From Patescibacteria group bacterium (GTDB lineage Bacteria; Patescibacteriota; Patescibacteriia; Buchananbacterales; GWA2-38-13): 58,777 nt of DNA. This document shows positions 41,081-49,941 of the stretch, in pieces. The translations under genes and the position numbers were made by a program. Position 1 is the stretch's first letter. Each line of letters starts with the position of its first letter. The stretch lies in contig JAQTQO010000005.1 of the NCBI GenBank assembly GCA_028712155.1, positions 1 through 58,777 on the forward strand, read 5' to 3'. The notes under the pieces are model-generated. The model was given only the letters and a program-made list of their open reading frames with translations. It searched no databases and was not told the origin of the DNA.

Positions 41081-41212
41081 ATATCTTTCCCCATCGGGGC
41101 TAGAGTCGGCACCTTGTCCCGCCGTTGGCGGGACCGGTTGTCGGGCAGGTCAACGGTGCTAGTTCGCCGTCCCGTCATAAGACGGAATTTCCTGCCGCTC
41201 TTGATACGTATG
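41081..41212 (-). promoter_or_regulatory. SAM riboswitch (SAM-I clan) aptamer
   Basis: Minus strand: CGTATCAAGAG starts P1, ACCTGCCCGACAACC gives the core, AAGGTGCCGACTCTAGCC follows, and GGGGAAAGATATG closes P1 (CGTATC/GATATG). These are the conserved blocks of the SAM-I/IV family. The hairpin AACGGCGGGA region is an expanded P3. Promoter: TTGACA (41249-41254)-17-TATACT (41226-41231). Ligand SAM is inferred from the family and from the metK target. Confidence 0.85.
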
Positions 41213-41263
41213 CAGTTGTGGATAAAGTATAGGACGGTGTTTTAGGGTTGTCAACGGTATGGA

Positions 41264-41368
41264 AAATAGAAAGGCCCCATAGGAAACTACGTTCCCATGG
41301 GGCACAAACGAGGAGAAAAAAATGAAATGCTCGTTGAGGCTAGGTTAAAGGTCTATACAAGGAGCAGT
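41264..41368 (-). ncRNA. stand-alone small RNA candidate
   Basis: Promoter TTGACG (41398-41403)-17-TACCAT (41375-41380). The terminator GCCCCAT..GGAA/TTCC..ATGGGGC (41274-41303) has a CTTTCTATTTT tail. The predicted RNA is about 105 nt with an internal AACGAG...CTCGTT hairpin. It lies between the TIM-barrel gene and the metK riboswitch. No coding frame on this strand. Confidence 0.45.
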
Positions 41369-41437
41369 GTCTTTATGGTATCGCTGGATTTTACTGTCGT
41401 CAAGGTTTTTTGCGAGTGCCTGAGGATACCGTGATTC

Positions 41438-41471
41438 AAAAAAAGCCACCAAGCAAAGTTTGCCTGGTGGC
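41438..41471 (-). terminator. terminator of the TIM-barrel gene
   Basis: GCCACCA-GCAAA/TTTGC-TGGTGGC, with one bulge in each half, and a T7 run on the minus strand. Confidence 0.9.
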
Positions 41472-41502
41472 GTGAGGTTCTGTCGTTGGAGGGTGGGACC
41501 GG

Positions 41503-42567
41503 CTATTCCGGCCAGCCGTGTTCGCGGCGAACCGCGATCATGGCGGAAAGGACGCTCGTCCAGGTATCCGGGTCGCGCATGACGTCGTCTGGGAACATGC
41601 AGCCGTCCCAGCAGATGTGGCGGCAGGCTTTCGTCAGCCCGCCCTGTTGGTCGCGCAGCCAGAAGCCGGCGTGGTGGGGGATGTTGAGCTTCCCGTTGGG
41701 GTCGTTCGGCAGGCAGTGCCGCCCGGTCTTGTCGTGGGTGCCGGAACCCTTGACCGTGCCGTCGTTCTGCGCCACGTGGAAATCAATGGTCCACGGCCGC
41801 AGCGCTTTGGTCATTGTCCGGTATGCTTCACCGAAGAACGCCGGAGTGACCTCAACCCCCGGCTTCAGCAGCTCGCAGTCCAGCGGGGCGTTGTAGCCGT
41901 ACAGGAACAAGAGCGTGTGCGCCATGTCCGCCTGGAATCCGAGGACTTTGGGTTCGCCGACCGCCTCGAGCAGGCGTACGGCATCCCGCCAGTTGTGCAG
42001 GAACGCCCAGCAGATCTCGCCTTCGGCGGCGAGCCGTTCTCCGTACTGTACGGCGATGTCGCACGCTTCGTGAAGGGTTTCGACGGCGCGCTCCCAGCGG
42101 CGGTGCCATTCACCTTCGACCGAACCGTCGAACCAGCCCATGCCTTCCGCGGTGTCCACCCGCACGATGCCGTAGGGCCGCACGTGAAGCTCGCGCAGTT
42201 TACGTCCGATGCGGCAGGCCTTCTCGACCTGCGAAAGAAACCGCGCGCGTTCGCGGATTCCGCCGATGGCCGAACCGCCGCCGGCTGGCGCCCAGACCGG
42301 CGCGACCACCGAGCCGATGACCAGTCCTCGCGCGGTGACCTTCTCGGCGAGCCGCTTGAGGTCGTCGTCGCTGGAATCGATGTCCACATGCGGCGCGGCC
42401 AAGAAAAGGTCCACGCCGTCGAACTTGATGCCGTTGACCGTGGCGGCGGCCGTGAGGTCGAGCATCTCGTCGAGGCCGATGACCGGATCGGCACCGGGAC
42501 TGCCCTTGCCGACGACGCCGGGCCAGGCCGCATTGTGCAGCCTGGGGTAGTTGTTCACTTCGCCCAT
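41503..42567 (-). CDS. TIM-barrel sugar isomerase/epimerase-like protein
   Basis: 354 residues from the ATG at 42567 (AAGGAGAA upstream). The pattern of the xylose isomerase-like TIM barrel (AP endonuclease 2 family) is visible: GIKFDGVDLFL near 40, the loop GLVIGSVVAPVWAP near 78, and the likely metal-site blocks ADMAHTLLFLYG near 218, IDFHVAQNDG near 265 and HDKTGRHCLPND near 282. The substrate is unknown. Promoter TTGACA (42664-42669)-18-TAGGAT (42640-42645) and its own terminator give the same cassette style as the xylose-isomerase homologue at 17726. Confidence 0.75.
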   Translation of the reverse strand: MGEVNNYPRLHNAAWPGVVGKGSPGADPVIGLDEMLDLTAAATVNGIKFDGVDLFLAAPHVDIDSSDDDLKRLAEKVTARGLVIGSVVAPVWAPAGGGSAIGGIRERARFLSQVEKACRIGRKLRELHVRPYGIVRVDTAEGMGWFDGSVEGEWHRRWERAVETLHEACDIAVQYGERLAAEGEICWAFLHNWRDAVRLLEAVGEPKVLGFQADMAHTLLFLYGYNAPLDCELLKPGVEVTPAFFGEAYRTMTKALRPWTIDFHVAQNDGTVKGSGTHDKTGRHCLPNDPNGKLNIPHHAGFWLRDQQGGLTKACRHICWDGCMFPDDVMRDPDTWTSVLSAMIAVRREHGWPE

Positions 42568-42672
42568 GGCGAATTCTCCTTGGTAAAGGGCCAACTCCGT
42601 TCACGCTAAACAAAACACCGTAACCATTACGGTGCATCTATCCTAGAGTGAATTTTCCCTCCGTGTCAATAC

Positions 42673-44550
42673 TTAGGCTTCAGCCGGTGCCCGGCGGCGT
42701 TTTGACGGTGGAGCAGGCGGTGCAATTTTACCGTCGCTAAAAGTTGCCGCCGTTACGGGTGGCGCGGGGGCTGGCGGTTCTTCCAGTTCACCGCGCTGGG
42801 TTTGCAGCTCGTACAATTCGCGGTAGCGGCCGCGTTTGCGCAAAAGCTCGCGATGTGTGCCGCGCTCCTGGATACGGCCGTCTTCAAAGAGGAGGATGGT
42901 GTCGGCATCCATCATTGAGGTGAAGTGGTGGGCGACGGTAATGGTGGTGATGCCGCGGGAGATTTCCCGAATGGCGCGCTGGATGAGCTCTTCGGAGTGG
43001 GAGTCAAGCGCCGAGGTCGCTTCGTCGAATATGATGATGTTCGGCTGCTTGATAATGGCGCGCGCAATGGCGACGCGCTGACGCTCGCCGCCGGACAGTT
43101 TGATGCCGCGTTCGCCGATCATGGTGCGATAGCCGTCGGGAAGTTTGGCCACCAAGTCATCAAGGTACGCCCGCTGGGCGGCGGCAACGACCGCCTCGTC
43201 GGAAGCGTCGAACGTGCCGTAGCGGATGTTGTCGGCCAGGCTCAGGTTGAACAGAATGTTGTCCTGCATGACCAGGCCGATGCACTCCCGGAGCGCTTCG
43301 AGGTCGTAGTCGCGGATGTCCCGCCCGTCGATCAGGATTTCCCCGTCGCTGGGTTCGTAGAAGCGCAGGAGGAGCTTGACGATGGTGGATTTACCCGATC
43401 CCGACATGCCGACGAGGCCGAGTTTCTGGCCGGGTTTGACCTTAAAGGAGACATCCCGCAGCACCTCGCGGTGTTCGTCGACGTAGGTAAAGCTGACGTG
43501 GCGGAATTCGATGGCGCCGGAGAACCGGTCGGGCACGACCGGGTTGCGTCGGCGGTTCTTCTGGCATGATTCATGGAGCACCGATTGCAGGCGCTCGACG
43601 GCGCTGGATCCTTCCTGGTACTGGGCGTAAATTTCGCCGAGTTCGGTGAGCGGTTCGTACAACCAGAAAGTGAAAATGTTGAATAGGACCAGGTCGCCGA
43701 AACTCAGCTGTCCGCGGAACAACAGGAGCGCGCTATACCAGATGGTGCTGACGCGCGCGAGGTTGATAATCGTACCCTGGGCAAATGTCAGCCACTGGTG
43801 CGCGCGGGTGCGCTGTTGAATGTAGCGGTGGGCGATGCGGTGGTCGCGGGCAGCCTGGCGGTGTTCGTGGGCGGTGGTCGCATACGCCTTGACTACCTCA
43901 ACGTGTGTGATAGCCTCAACCGCCGTGCCAAAAAGCTCTTCGTTCGCGCGGTTGATTTTATTCTGCAGATGCCGGATGCGATTGGTGATAACCACGGTCA
44001 CCAACAAAAAGAGGGGCGTGTAAACGAGCAGCAGCAGCCCGATGCGCCAGTTGAGGATGACGGTGTATCCGACCACCAGCGTGACGACGAACAAATTTTG
44101 GAGCACCTTTTGAAAGTAGGTGGTCAGGAGTGTGGTGATGTCGGTGCGCGCCTTGGTCAGTTTCCGAAAGATCTCTCCGCCTTTGACGTTGGCGTGAAAC
44201 TGCATCGGCAGGTCCAGGATGTGCGTGAATGCGTGCAGAAACACCCGGATGCCGACGCGGTCAGCTACGGTGGTGGCGTAATATTGCTGGAGGTTTTTGA
44301 AGATCCGGGCGCAAAAAGCGGCGACGATCCACAGCACGATGATGGAGGTCACCTGGCTGATGAATATGAGTTCGGTCGGGAACTTCAGGGTATTGCCGGC
44401 TTGGCGCAGGAAACCATCCAGCAGCCGCGTCCAGAGGTACGGTTCGAGCAACGCAAAAAGCTGCGACAGGACCATTGCCACGACGATGACGGCAATGGTT
44501 CCGCGCTCGTGGCGCCAGTATGGCTTGAAGAATTTCCGTTGCGGGAACAT
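42673..44550 (-). CDS. ABC transporter, fused membrane and ATPase domains (exporter type)
   Basis: 625 residues. The N-terminal six-helix membrane domain (about 15-310) is followed by the ATPase domain with Walker A GMSGSGKST near 380, signature LSGGERQRVA near 480, Walker B IIIFDEATSALD near 503 and an H-loop VAHHF near 535. The half-transporter would homodimerise. The tail (about 575-625) is Pro/Ala-rich and basic. The substrate is unknown; drug or lipid export is typical. It is divergent from cysS, with under 100 nt between. Confidence 0.93.
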   Translation of the reverse strand: MFPQRKFFKPYWRHERGTIAVIVVAMVLSQLFALLEPYLWTRLLDGFLRQAGNTLKFPTELIFISQVTSIIVLWIVAAFCARIFKNLQQYYATTVADRVGIRVFLHAFTHILDLPMQFHANVKGGEIFRKLTKARTDITTLLTTYFQKVLQNLFVVTLVVGYTVILNWRIGLLLLVYTPLFLLVTVVITNRIRHLQNKINRANEELFGTAVEAITHVEVVKAYATTAHEHRQAARDHRIAHRYIQQRTRAHQWLTFAQGTIINLARVSTIWYSALLLFRGQLSFGDLVLFNIFTFWLYEPLTELGEIYAQYQEGSSAVERLQSVLHESCQKNRRRNPVVPDRFSGAIEFRHVSFTYVDEHREVLRDVSFKVKPGQKLGLVGMSGSGKSTIVKLLLRFYEPSDGEILIDGRDIRDYDLEALRECIGLVMQDNILFNLSLADNIRYGTFDASDEAVVAAAQRAYLDDLVAKLPDGYRTMIGERGIKLSGGERQRVAIARAIIKQPNIIIFDEATSALDSHSEELIQRAIREISRGITTITVAHHFTSMMDADTILLFEDGRIQERGTHRELLRKRGRYRELYELQTQRGELEEPPAPAPPVTAATFSDGKIAPPAPPSKRRRAPAEA

Positions 44551-44648
44551 TTTGTTTTTTCAGGTGGGTAATAATAGTATACCATGTTTTGGGGCCGGTC
44601 GTGCGCAGGGGGTTGTCCGGAACAGATTTCCAGTGCTAGAATGGCCGT

Positions 44649-46067
44649 ATGCTGCAAGTCTATAATACGCTGACGCGGCGCAAGGAGGCGCTGCATCCGC
44701 TGGAGGCCGATGCCGTGCGGATGTACGCCTGCGGGCCGACCGTGTATGACTACGCCCATATCGGCAATCTCCGGAGCTACCTGTTCGAGGATTTTTTGCG
44801 CCGGACCCTGGAGTATGCCGGTCTGCCGGTCAAGCACGTGGTGAACATCACCGACGTGGGGCATTTGGTGTCGGATGCCGATACCGGCGAGGATAAAATG
44901 CAGAAGGCGCTGGCGCGTGAACATTTGCCGCCGACCGTCGAGAGTCTGCGCCTGCTGGCCGAGCGGTACACGACCGCGTTCCGCCAAGACATTGCCGCAC
45001 TCAATATTCTGCCGCCGCACGTGATGCCGAAAGCCACCGACCACGTGCCGCAGATGATCGAAATCATTTCTGGTCTTATCGCGAACGGTTTTGCGTACGT
45101 CACGGAACTGGCGGTGTATTTTGACGTCGCAAAGTTTCCCACCTACACGCAGTTGTCCGGCCAGCGGCTGCAGGATAAATCGGTCGGCGCGCGCGAAGGG
45201 GTGGAGGTTGACCCGGACAAAAGGCAGCCGGCGGATTTCGCGCTGTGGTTCAAGCTGGCGGGCAAAAACAGAAATCACGTCGTGCACTGGCCGTCGCCGT
45301 GGGGCGAGGGCTTTCCCGGCTGGCATATCGAATGCTCGGCGATGTCGCGTCAGCACTTGGGGTTTCCCTTCGACATCCACTGCGGCGGGGTGGACCACAT
45401 TGCCGTACACCACACCAACGAGATCGCCCAGAACGAGGGTTTCTTTGGCCGGCCGACGGTGCGGGTGTGGATGCACGGCGAATTCCTCGATCTTGGGCAG
45501 GCGAAAATGGCCAAGTCCGCCGGCACGTTTTTGCGCCTGGCCGATCTGGTGCAGCGCGGATTTGATCCGCTCGCGTTCCGTTACCTGTGCCTCAACACGC
45601 ACTACCGGCAGAAACTGAATTTTTCCTGGGAAGCGCTTGAGGGTGCGGCGGCGGCGCTGAAAAAAATGCGCCGCAGCGTAGCGGAATATCGTAATCTCGA
45701 AATTTCGGGATCTCTGAGCGTTGGCTGCGCCGAATATGAAGCGCGTTTTCGTGAAGCGATTTTTGACGATATCAATTTGCCCAAAGCGCTCGGTGTGGTA
45801 TGGGAAATGATGGCCGACCCCAAGCTGCCGGCGGCGGCGAAACGGAGATCACTCAACCAGTTTGACCGCGTGCTGGGATTGAACCTGGCCGACGCCAAGA
45901 CGTTCGCGGTTCCCGACGAGGTGCGCCAGTTGGCGGCCGAGCGCGAGCGGTTCCGGGTCGCCAAGGATTGGCCGGCGGCCGACCGCGTACGGCAGGCGAT
46001 CGAAGCGCGCGGGTATCTGGTGGAAGACACGCCGGCGGGACCGGCAGTGAAACCGAAAAATTATTGA
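44649..46067 (+). CDS. cysS: cysteinyl-tRNA synthetase
   Basis: 472 residues, normal length. CGPTVYDYAHIGNLRSYLF (zinc Cys and HIGH-type motif AHIGN) near 28-46, HIECSAMSRQHLG and IHCGGVDHIAVHHTNE near 225-258, and the KMSKS loop as KMAKSAGTFL near 285. It charges tRNA-Cys. The anticodon-binding part is complete. A TTGTCC-18-TAGAAT promoter lies about 10 nt from the ATG, giving a nearly leaderless mRNA. Confidence 0.97.
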   Translation: MLQVYNTLTRRKEALHPLEADAVRMYACGPTVYDYAHIGNLRSYLFEDFLRRTLEYAGLPVKHVVNITDVGHLVSDADTGEDKMQKALAREHLPPTVESLRLLAERYTTAFRQDIAALNILPPHVMPKATDHVPQMIEIISGLIANGFAYVTELAVYFDVAKFPTYTQLSGQRLQDKSVGAREGVEVDPDKRQPADFALWFKLAGKNRNHVVHWPSPWGEGFPGWHIECSAMSRQHLGFPFDIHCGGVDHIAVHHTNEIAQNEGFFGRPTVRVWMHGEFLDLGQAKMAKSAGTFLRLADLVQRGFDPLAFRYLCLNTHYRQKLNFSWEALEGAAAALKKMRRSVAEYRNLEISGSLSVGCAEYEARFREAIFDDINLPKALGVVWEMMADPKLPAAAKRRSLNQFDRVLGLNLADAKTFAVPDEVRQLAAERERFRVAKDWPAADRVRQAIEARGYLVEDTPAGPAVKPKNY

Positions 46068-46085
46068 GTTTGGATCGGAATTTCT

Positions 46086-47231
46086 ATGCAGAAATCGGGA
46101 GCACCGCGGGTACTTATTCTGTACGCTTCGGGCGGCATGGGGCACACCAAGGCGGCAGAAGCGCTTTCCCGCGTTTTTGGGGAACAGCATCCGGGCATCG
46201 AATGCCGCGCGGTCAACGTGCTGGATTTTTTCAACGGATTCGGCCGGTTCATCTACGAGGACGGATACAACTTCATCAGCGCGCATTTGATCCGCCTGTG
46301 GGGGTGGCTCTACTACCGTTTCAACCATGCGCAGCGCCATGATTTTTTGGTGTCGCTGACGCGGGCGGCGATGGAGGGCAGGCTGCGGGCATTCGTGGAT
46401 GAATACCGTCCGACATTCATCATCGGCACGCATCCGATGCCGGTGCGGTTGCTGACCCAGCGCCCATGGAAAACGATCGACAGTGTTCCCATTACCGAAG
46501 TTTTGACCGACTACGGCTGCCATACTTTTTGGGTCGATCGCAGTATTGCCCGCTATTTTGTGGCGTGCGACGAAGTCCGGGCGTGCCTGACCGGCATGGG
46601 CGTGCCGTTCGACCGGGTTTCGGTGACCGGAATTCCGATCGACCCGAAGTTCGCCCGGCCGGTCGACCGGCAGGCCGTGCAGCGGTCGCTCAAACTGGAC
46701 CCGAAGCTCCCGACGATTTTGGTGGTCGGCGGATTAGTGTCGGAAGCTTATCTGCGGACGCTGGTTGCCCGCATTCTGCGCGTGCGCCCGGCGCAATTTC
46801 TGCTTGTTTCTGGACGCGACCATGGGCTGCAGCGGAAGCTGCGGACGTCGCCGTTGGCGCGCCAGCCGGGGGTCACCATCTTCGGTTTCATTCAAAATTT
46901 GGAGGAAATGCTGACGGTCGCTGATGTGGTCATCACCAAAGCCGGCGGGATGACGGTGTCCGAGTGCCTGGCGAAAGGGACGCCGATGGCGATTGCCGGC
47001 ATCATCCCCGGTCAGGAGGAGGATAATATTGATTATCTTATCCGGCACCGTCTGGCGGTGCGCGCCAAGACCGCGGAATCCATGGCGGACGAAATTCTTC
47101 GCATCATTGCAAATCCCGCCGACGTCGAGGGGATGCGCCAGCGCTGCAGGACACTGGGGCATCCGAATGCCACCGCGGCGGTTGTTCAGGCCGTCATGGG
47201 GATGATCGAAAAAGGTCCCATAACAAAATAA
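46086..47231 (+). CDS. MurG/MGDG-synthase-like glycosyltransferase
   Basis: 381 residues. GGMGHTKAAEALSR near residues 14-27 is the N-terminal motif of monogalactosyldiacylglycerol-synthase/UgtP-like enzymes; the C-terminal GT-B half has VVGGLVSEAYLR, the nucleotide-sugar loop FIQNLEEMLTVADVVITKAGGMTVSECLAKGTPMA near 267-305. It is likely to transfer a sugar to diacylglycerol, making membrane glycolipids or the lipid anchor of a polymer. UDP-glucose or UDP-galactose is the expected donor. It follows cysS after 18 nt. Confidence 0.85.
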   Translation: MQKSGAPRVLILYASGGMGHTKAAEALSRVFGEQHPGIECRAVNVLDFFNGFGRFIYEDGYNFISAHLIRLWGWLYYRFNHAQRHDFLVSLTRAAMEGRLRAFVDEYRPTFIIGTHPMPVRLLTQRPWKTIDSVPITEVLTDYGCHTFWVDRSIARYFVACDEVRACLTGMGVPFDRVSVTGIPIDPKFARPVDRQAVQRSLKLDPKLPTILVVGGLVSEAYLRTLVARILRVRPAQFLLVSGRDHGLQRKLRTSPLARQPGVTIFGFIQNLEEMLTVADVVITKAGGMTVSECLAKGTPMAIAGIIPGQEEDNIDYLIRHRLAVRAKTAESMADEILRIIANPADVEGMRQRCRTLGHPNATAAVVQAVMGMIEKGPITK

Positions 47232-47256
47232 GGGACGGAATTTCCGTCCCCCGCAG

Positions 47257-47283
47257 CCGGGCCATTGAACGGCCCGGATTTTT
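47257..47283 (+). terminator. terminator after the glycosyltransferase
   Basis: CCGGGCC-ATTGAAC-GGCCCGG then ATTTTT; it overlaps the stop of the convergent CorA-like gene. Confidence 0.85.
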
Positions 47284-48214
47284 AAAACCAGCGTTTCCGT
47301 TTGAAGAAGATGAGCATGACTATGGCAATGGCTCCTTCAATGCCAATGACGTACCAAAAATTGCCCGGCTGGCCCAGAAACGGCATGCCTTCAATCTGGC
47401 GGATGGAGAACAGCGCGGCCACCAGCGTCAACGGGAACGTGAACACCGAGATGATGGTGAGCGTCTTCATGATCTCCGACAGGCGGAGCGAGATTTGCGA
47501 CTCGTTGGTTTGCTGCAGCGTCTCGATCCGCTCTTTGAGATTTTCGAGCGTGTCCCAGACCTCGCGGGCGTTGTCGATGACGCCGTTGAAGTACCGGTCA
47601 TTCGATTGCAGCGCGTACTGCGGCCGTTCGGTGAGTACGATGACGAGCCGCTTGAGGACGTTTTTGTGAACCTGGAGAATTTTTCGCACGTCGGTGATGT
47701 TGCGGCGGATCGCGAGGATATGATGGATCAGCCGGCGTTCGCAGTCGTCGAAAATTTCCTGTTCGATGCGGTCGCAGTCGTCGATCAGGTGGTCAACCAT
47801 CGGCAGGAGCGATTGGTAGAGCTGGCGGAGGATTTCGTGGAGCAGCCGTTCGGGCTGGCGGTCACCGATGGTGTTGCGCAGTTCGCGGCTCTCCGCGTAG
47901 CGGTGCACCAGTTCGGTGTAGACCGGCAGGCTGCCGCGGGCAACGATGACCAGCGCGTCGGGCCGGATGAAGAAGCTAAGTTCCGCCGCCCGGATGTCCT
48001 TGCTGGTTCGGCGGTAGGTCGGCCAGAGTGTGATCAGACACAGGTGCTCGGGATAGATCTCCAGGCGCGTGCGCCGGGAAATCCCGGCGGTCTCCTGGAG
48101 ATCGCGCGGATGGAGGCTCCAACGCTGCGCCAGCTCATCAAGTGCGGCACCGGAAGGGTTGGAGATACTGACGAGGGTGAAGCGCGGAAACCGTATTTCA
48201 GTTGCGTTCGACAT
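47282..48214 (-). CDS. CorA-like divalent cation channel, altered GMN motif
   Basis: 310 residues. A long helical cytosolic domain (DLQETAGISRRTRLEIYPEH start, coiled helices 120-240) and two C-terminal membrane helices (about 254-274 and 288-305), as in CorA. The signature GMN that begins the periplasmic loop is here GMPFLGQP near 277. CorA/ZntB members move Mg2+, Co2+ or Zn2+ as pentamers. The Asn to Pro change may alter ion choice, or make this a distinct subgroup. The C-terminus KRKRWF is usual. Confidence 0.8.
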   Translation of the reverse strand: MSNATEIRFPRFTLVSISNPSGAALDELAQRWSLHPRDLQETAGISRRTRLEIYPEHLCLITLWPTYRRTSKDIRAAELSFFIRPDALVIVARGSLPVYTELVHRYAESRELRNTIGDRQPERLLHEILRQLYQSLLPMVDHLIDDCDRIEQEIFDDCERRLIHHILAIRRNITDVRKILQVHKNVLKRLVIVLTERPQYALQSNDRYFNGVIDNAREVWDTLENLKERIETLQQTNESQISLRLSEIMKTLTIISVFTFPLTLVAALFSIRQIEGMPFLGQPGNFWYVIGIEGAIAIVMLIFFKRKRWF

Positions 48215-48371
48215 ACCTTCAGTATACCATAGAAGTGGCAGGATTTTTCCCCAGCACGAAATTTTTGGCCGGCGAAAGGGGAGTGCCGGAGGGAAATAAT
48301 GAGGCGTACGGAGTCATTCGGATAATACGGATTTGCCGTCGCCGTGCGTTTTCCGTGGTACTTGTCTACCT

Positions 48372-48938
48372 ATGCCATTGTGGCTGTCGCTCATTATCAT
48401 TGCGGTCCTGGGTACATTCGCCTGGGGTGGGTTGTTGGCGGCGCCGTGGGTCCCGATGCCGATCCGCGACGTCGAGCGGTTATTGGGCGTGGCTAAGCCC
48501 AAAGCGGGAGAAATGCTGTGCGATTTGGGCTGCGGCGACGGCCGCCTGATGGTCAGTGCGGCACGGCAATACGGGGTGCAGGCAGTGGGATATGAGGTAG
48601 CCCTCTTGCCATATCTGCTGTGTTGGTGTAGAATATGGCTGTACGGTCGGAGGCGAAAGATTCGTGTCTATTACCGGAATTTTTTTCACCAGCCGTTAAG
48701 GAATGCAAAGGTGGTCACGCTGTTTCTGACGCCGAAGGCCATGCCGAAGCTCCGGGAGAAACTGGAGGCCGAGTTGACGTTGGGGAGTCGCGTGGTGAGC
48801 TATGCGTTTTCCATGCCGGGCTGGCAGCCGACCATAGTTGACAAGCCAAATCCGAAACGGGTTGCGATCTATCGTTACGATATCGGGCGGTGCACGGCGG
48901 GTTCCGCTGCAGAAGAAATTGCACACCAAAAAACATGA
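48372..48938 (+). CDS. membrane-anchored SAM methyltransferase
   Basis: 188 residues from the ATG at 48372 (an upstream start at 48333 would add 13). One N-terminal membrane helix (about 3-22), then a class I methyltransferase core with MLCDLGCGDGRLMVSAA near 49 (motif I), VGYEVALLPYLLCW, a basic stretch, and VVTLFLTPKAMPKLREKLEAE near 110-130. The acceptor is unknown. Similar small anchored methyltransferases are common in Patescibacteria. Confidence 0.8.
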   Translation: MPLWLSLIIIAVLGTFAWGGLLAAPWVPMPIRDVERLLGVAKPKAGEMLCDLGCGDGRLMVSAARQYGVQAVGYEVALLPYLLCWCRIWLYGRRRKIRVYYRNFFHQPLRNAKVVTLFLTPKAMPKLREKLEAELTLGSRVVSYAFSMPGWQPTIVDKPNPKRVAIYRYDIGRCTAGSAAEEIAHQKT

Positions 48939-48962
48939 GATAAAACTCCGTTAAAAATCGGT

Positions 48963-49541
48963 ATGGAGGAAAATAAAAAAATTGATAACCACGATGAACC
49001 GGAACAACAGTCGGCCGAAGAGCTGAAGCGGCTGCTCGAGGAGACGCAGCGCAATATTCAGCGGGCGTTGGAATCGTTTTCGGACGGGAAAGTCAACCCG
49101 CAGCTCGTGATGGAGAGTCTGCAGCAGGCGGGCAGCGTGATGCGCTCGGTTTCCGGCAGCGCGCCGACCGGGAAAGTGATTGAGGGCGTGTTCAACGGCG
49201 AGGGGATGGTGGGCGCCGACGGCAAGCGGTACAATGTCCCGCCGAACTACGCCAGCAAATCCAAGCTCGTGGAGGGCGATATATTGAAACTGACCATTAC
49301 CCAGAATGGTTCTTTTATTTATAAGCAAATCGGCCCGATCGAGCGTGATCAGTTCGTCGCGCAGCTGGGACGCGATCAGGTTACCGGCGACTGGTTCGCG
49401 GTGAAAGGGGATCGCCGCTGGCGCGTGCTGACCGCTTCGGTCACGTATTTCCGCGGCAAGCCGGGCGACCAGGTGGTGGTGCTGCTGCCGAAAAATTCCC
49501 GGAGCAACTGGGCGGCGGTTGAAAACATTATTGCCGCCTAA
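48963..49541 (+). CDS. conserved hypothetical protein (Patescibacteria-type)
   Basis: 192 residues. An acidic N-terminal coiled-coil (EELKRLLEETQRNIQRALESF) is followed by a beta-rich domain with EGVFNGEGMVGADGKRYNVPPN and KSKLVEGDILKLTITQNG. I recall similar sequences as unnamed conserved proteins in candidate-phyla genomes; no function is known to me. A single Cys-free soluble protein. It lies 24 nt after the methyltransferase and 11 nt before the next ORF, so these three are probably one transcript. Confidence 0.65.
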   Translation: MEENKKIDNHDEPEQQSAEELKRLLEETQRNIQRALESFSDGKVNPQLVMESLQQAGSVMRSVSGSAPTGKVIEGVFNGEGMVGADGKRYNVPPNYASKSKLVEGDILKLTITQNGSFIYKQIGPIERDQFVAQLGRDQVTGDWFAVKGDRRWRVLTASVTYFRGKPGDQVVVLLPKNSRSNWAAVENIIAA

Positions 49542-49552
49542 ATTTTTTGGGG

Positions 49553-49885
49553 ATGCCAACGACCAGAAAATCTGCGGCGACCCGCAAGGTGCACCATCCG
49601 GCCGCTTCCAACAACGGCGAGGTTCCGTTTTTTCTGGCCGTAATCGTGTTTCTCATTTTTTCCCTTGGGAGCGTTATTGTCGCACAAAAAATGGCGATCA
49701 ACTACATGGCGCGTGAATTTCCCCGCGTGGCAGAAAACAACTACCGCACGCTGCAATCGAATCTCGCGGCTGCGGAGGCACGCCTGTCGCAAAAACTGGA
49801 TGCCGTGGCGGCAACGTGCCAGGATGAGCCGGGCGGGCTTCTGCCGCCGCCCGCACTCGATTCGCCGGAGCGTATGATACCGTGA
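49553..49885 (+). CDS. small single-pass membrane protein
   Basis: 110 residues from the ATG at 49553. Polar, basic N-terminus (TTRKSAATRKVHH), one membrane helix (VPFFLAVIVFLIFSLGSVIVAQK, about 24-46), then an outside/inside helical part with NNYRTLQSNLAAAEARLSQK and a Pro-rich end. No family recognised. Last gene of a three-gene run starting with the methyltransferase. Confidence 0.55.
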   Translation: MPTTRKSAATRKVHHPAASNNGEVPFFLAVIVFLIFSLGSVIVAQKMAINYMAREFPRVAENNYRTLQSNLAAAEARLSQKLDAVAATCQDEPGGLLPPPALDSPERMIP

Positions 49886-49912
49886 GCGCAGCGTTTAATC
49901 CAGGGGCTTGAC

Positions 49913-49940
49913 AGCTCCTGTGGTTTTGCTATACTAGTGT
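49913..49940 (+). promoter_or_regulatory. promoter of the small-RNA candidate upstream of dnaX
   Basis: TTGACA, 16-nt spacer, TATACT (about 49909-49936); one of the strongest boxes in the window. Confidence 0.65.
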
Positions 49941-49941
49941 T

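Noticed and set aside
41308-41345. 8-codon plus-strand ORF with a good GAGGAG
   Set aside because: No promoter in that direction, and the GAGGAG is explained as one arm of the hairpin of the opposite-strand RNA candidate.
42209-42550. Plus-strand frames over the TIM-barrel gene
   Set aside because: Complement of a gene with clear motifs, Shine-Dalgarno and terminator on the minus strand.
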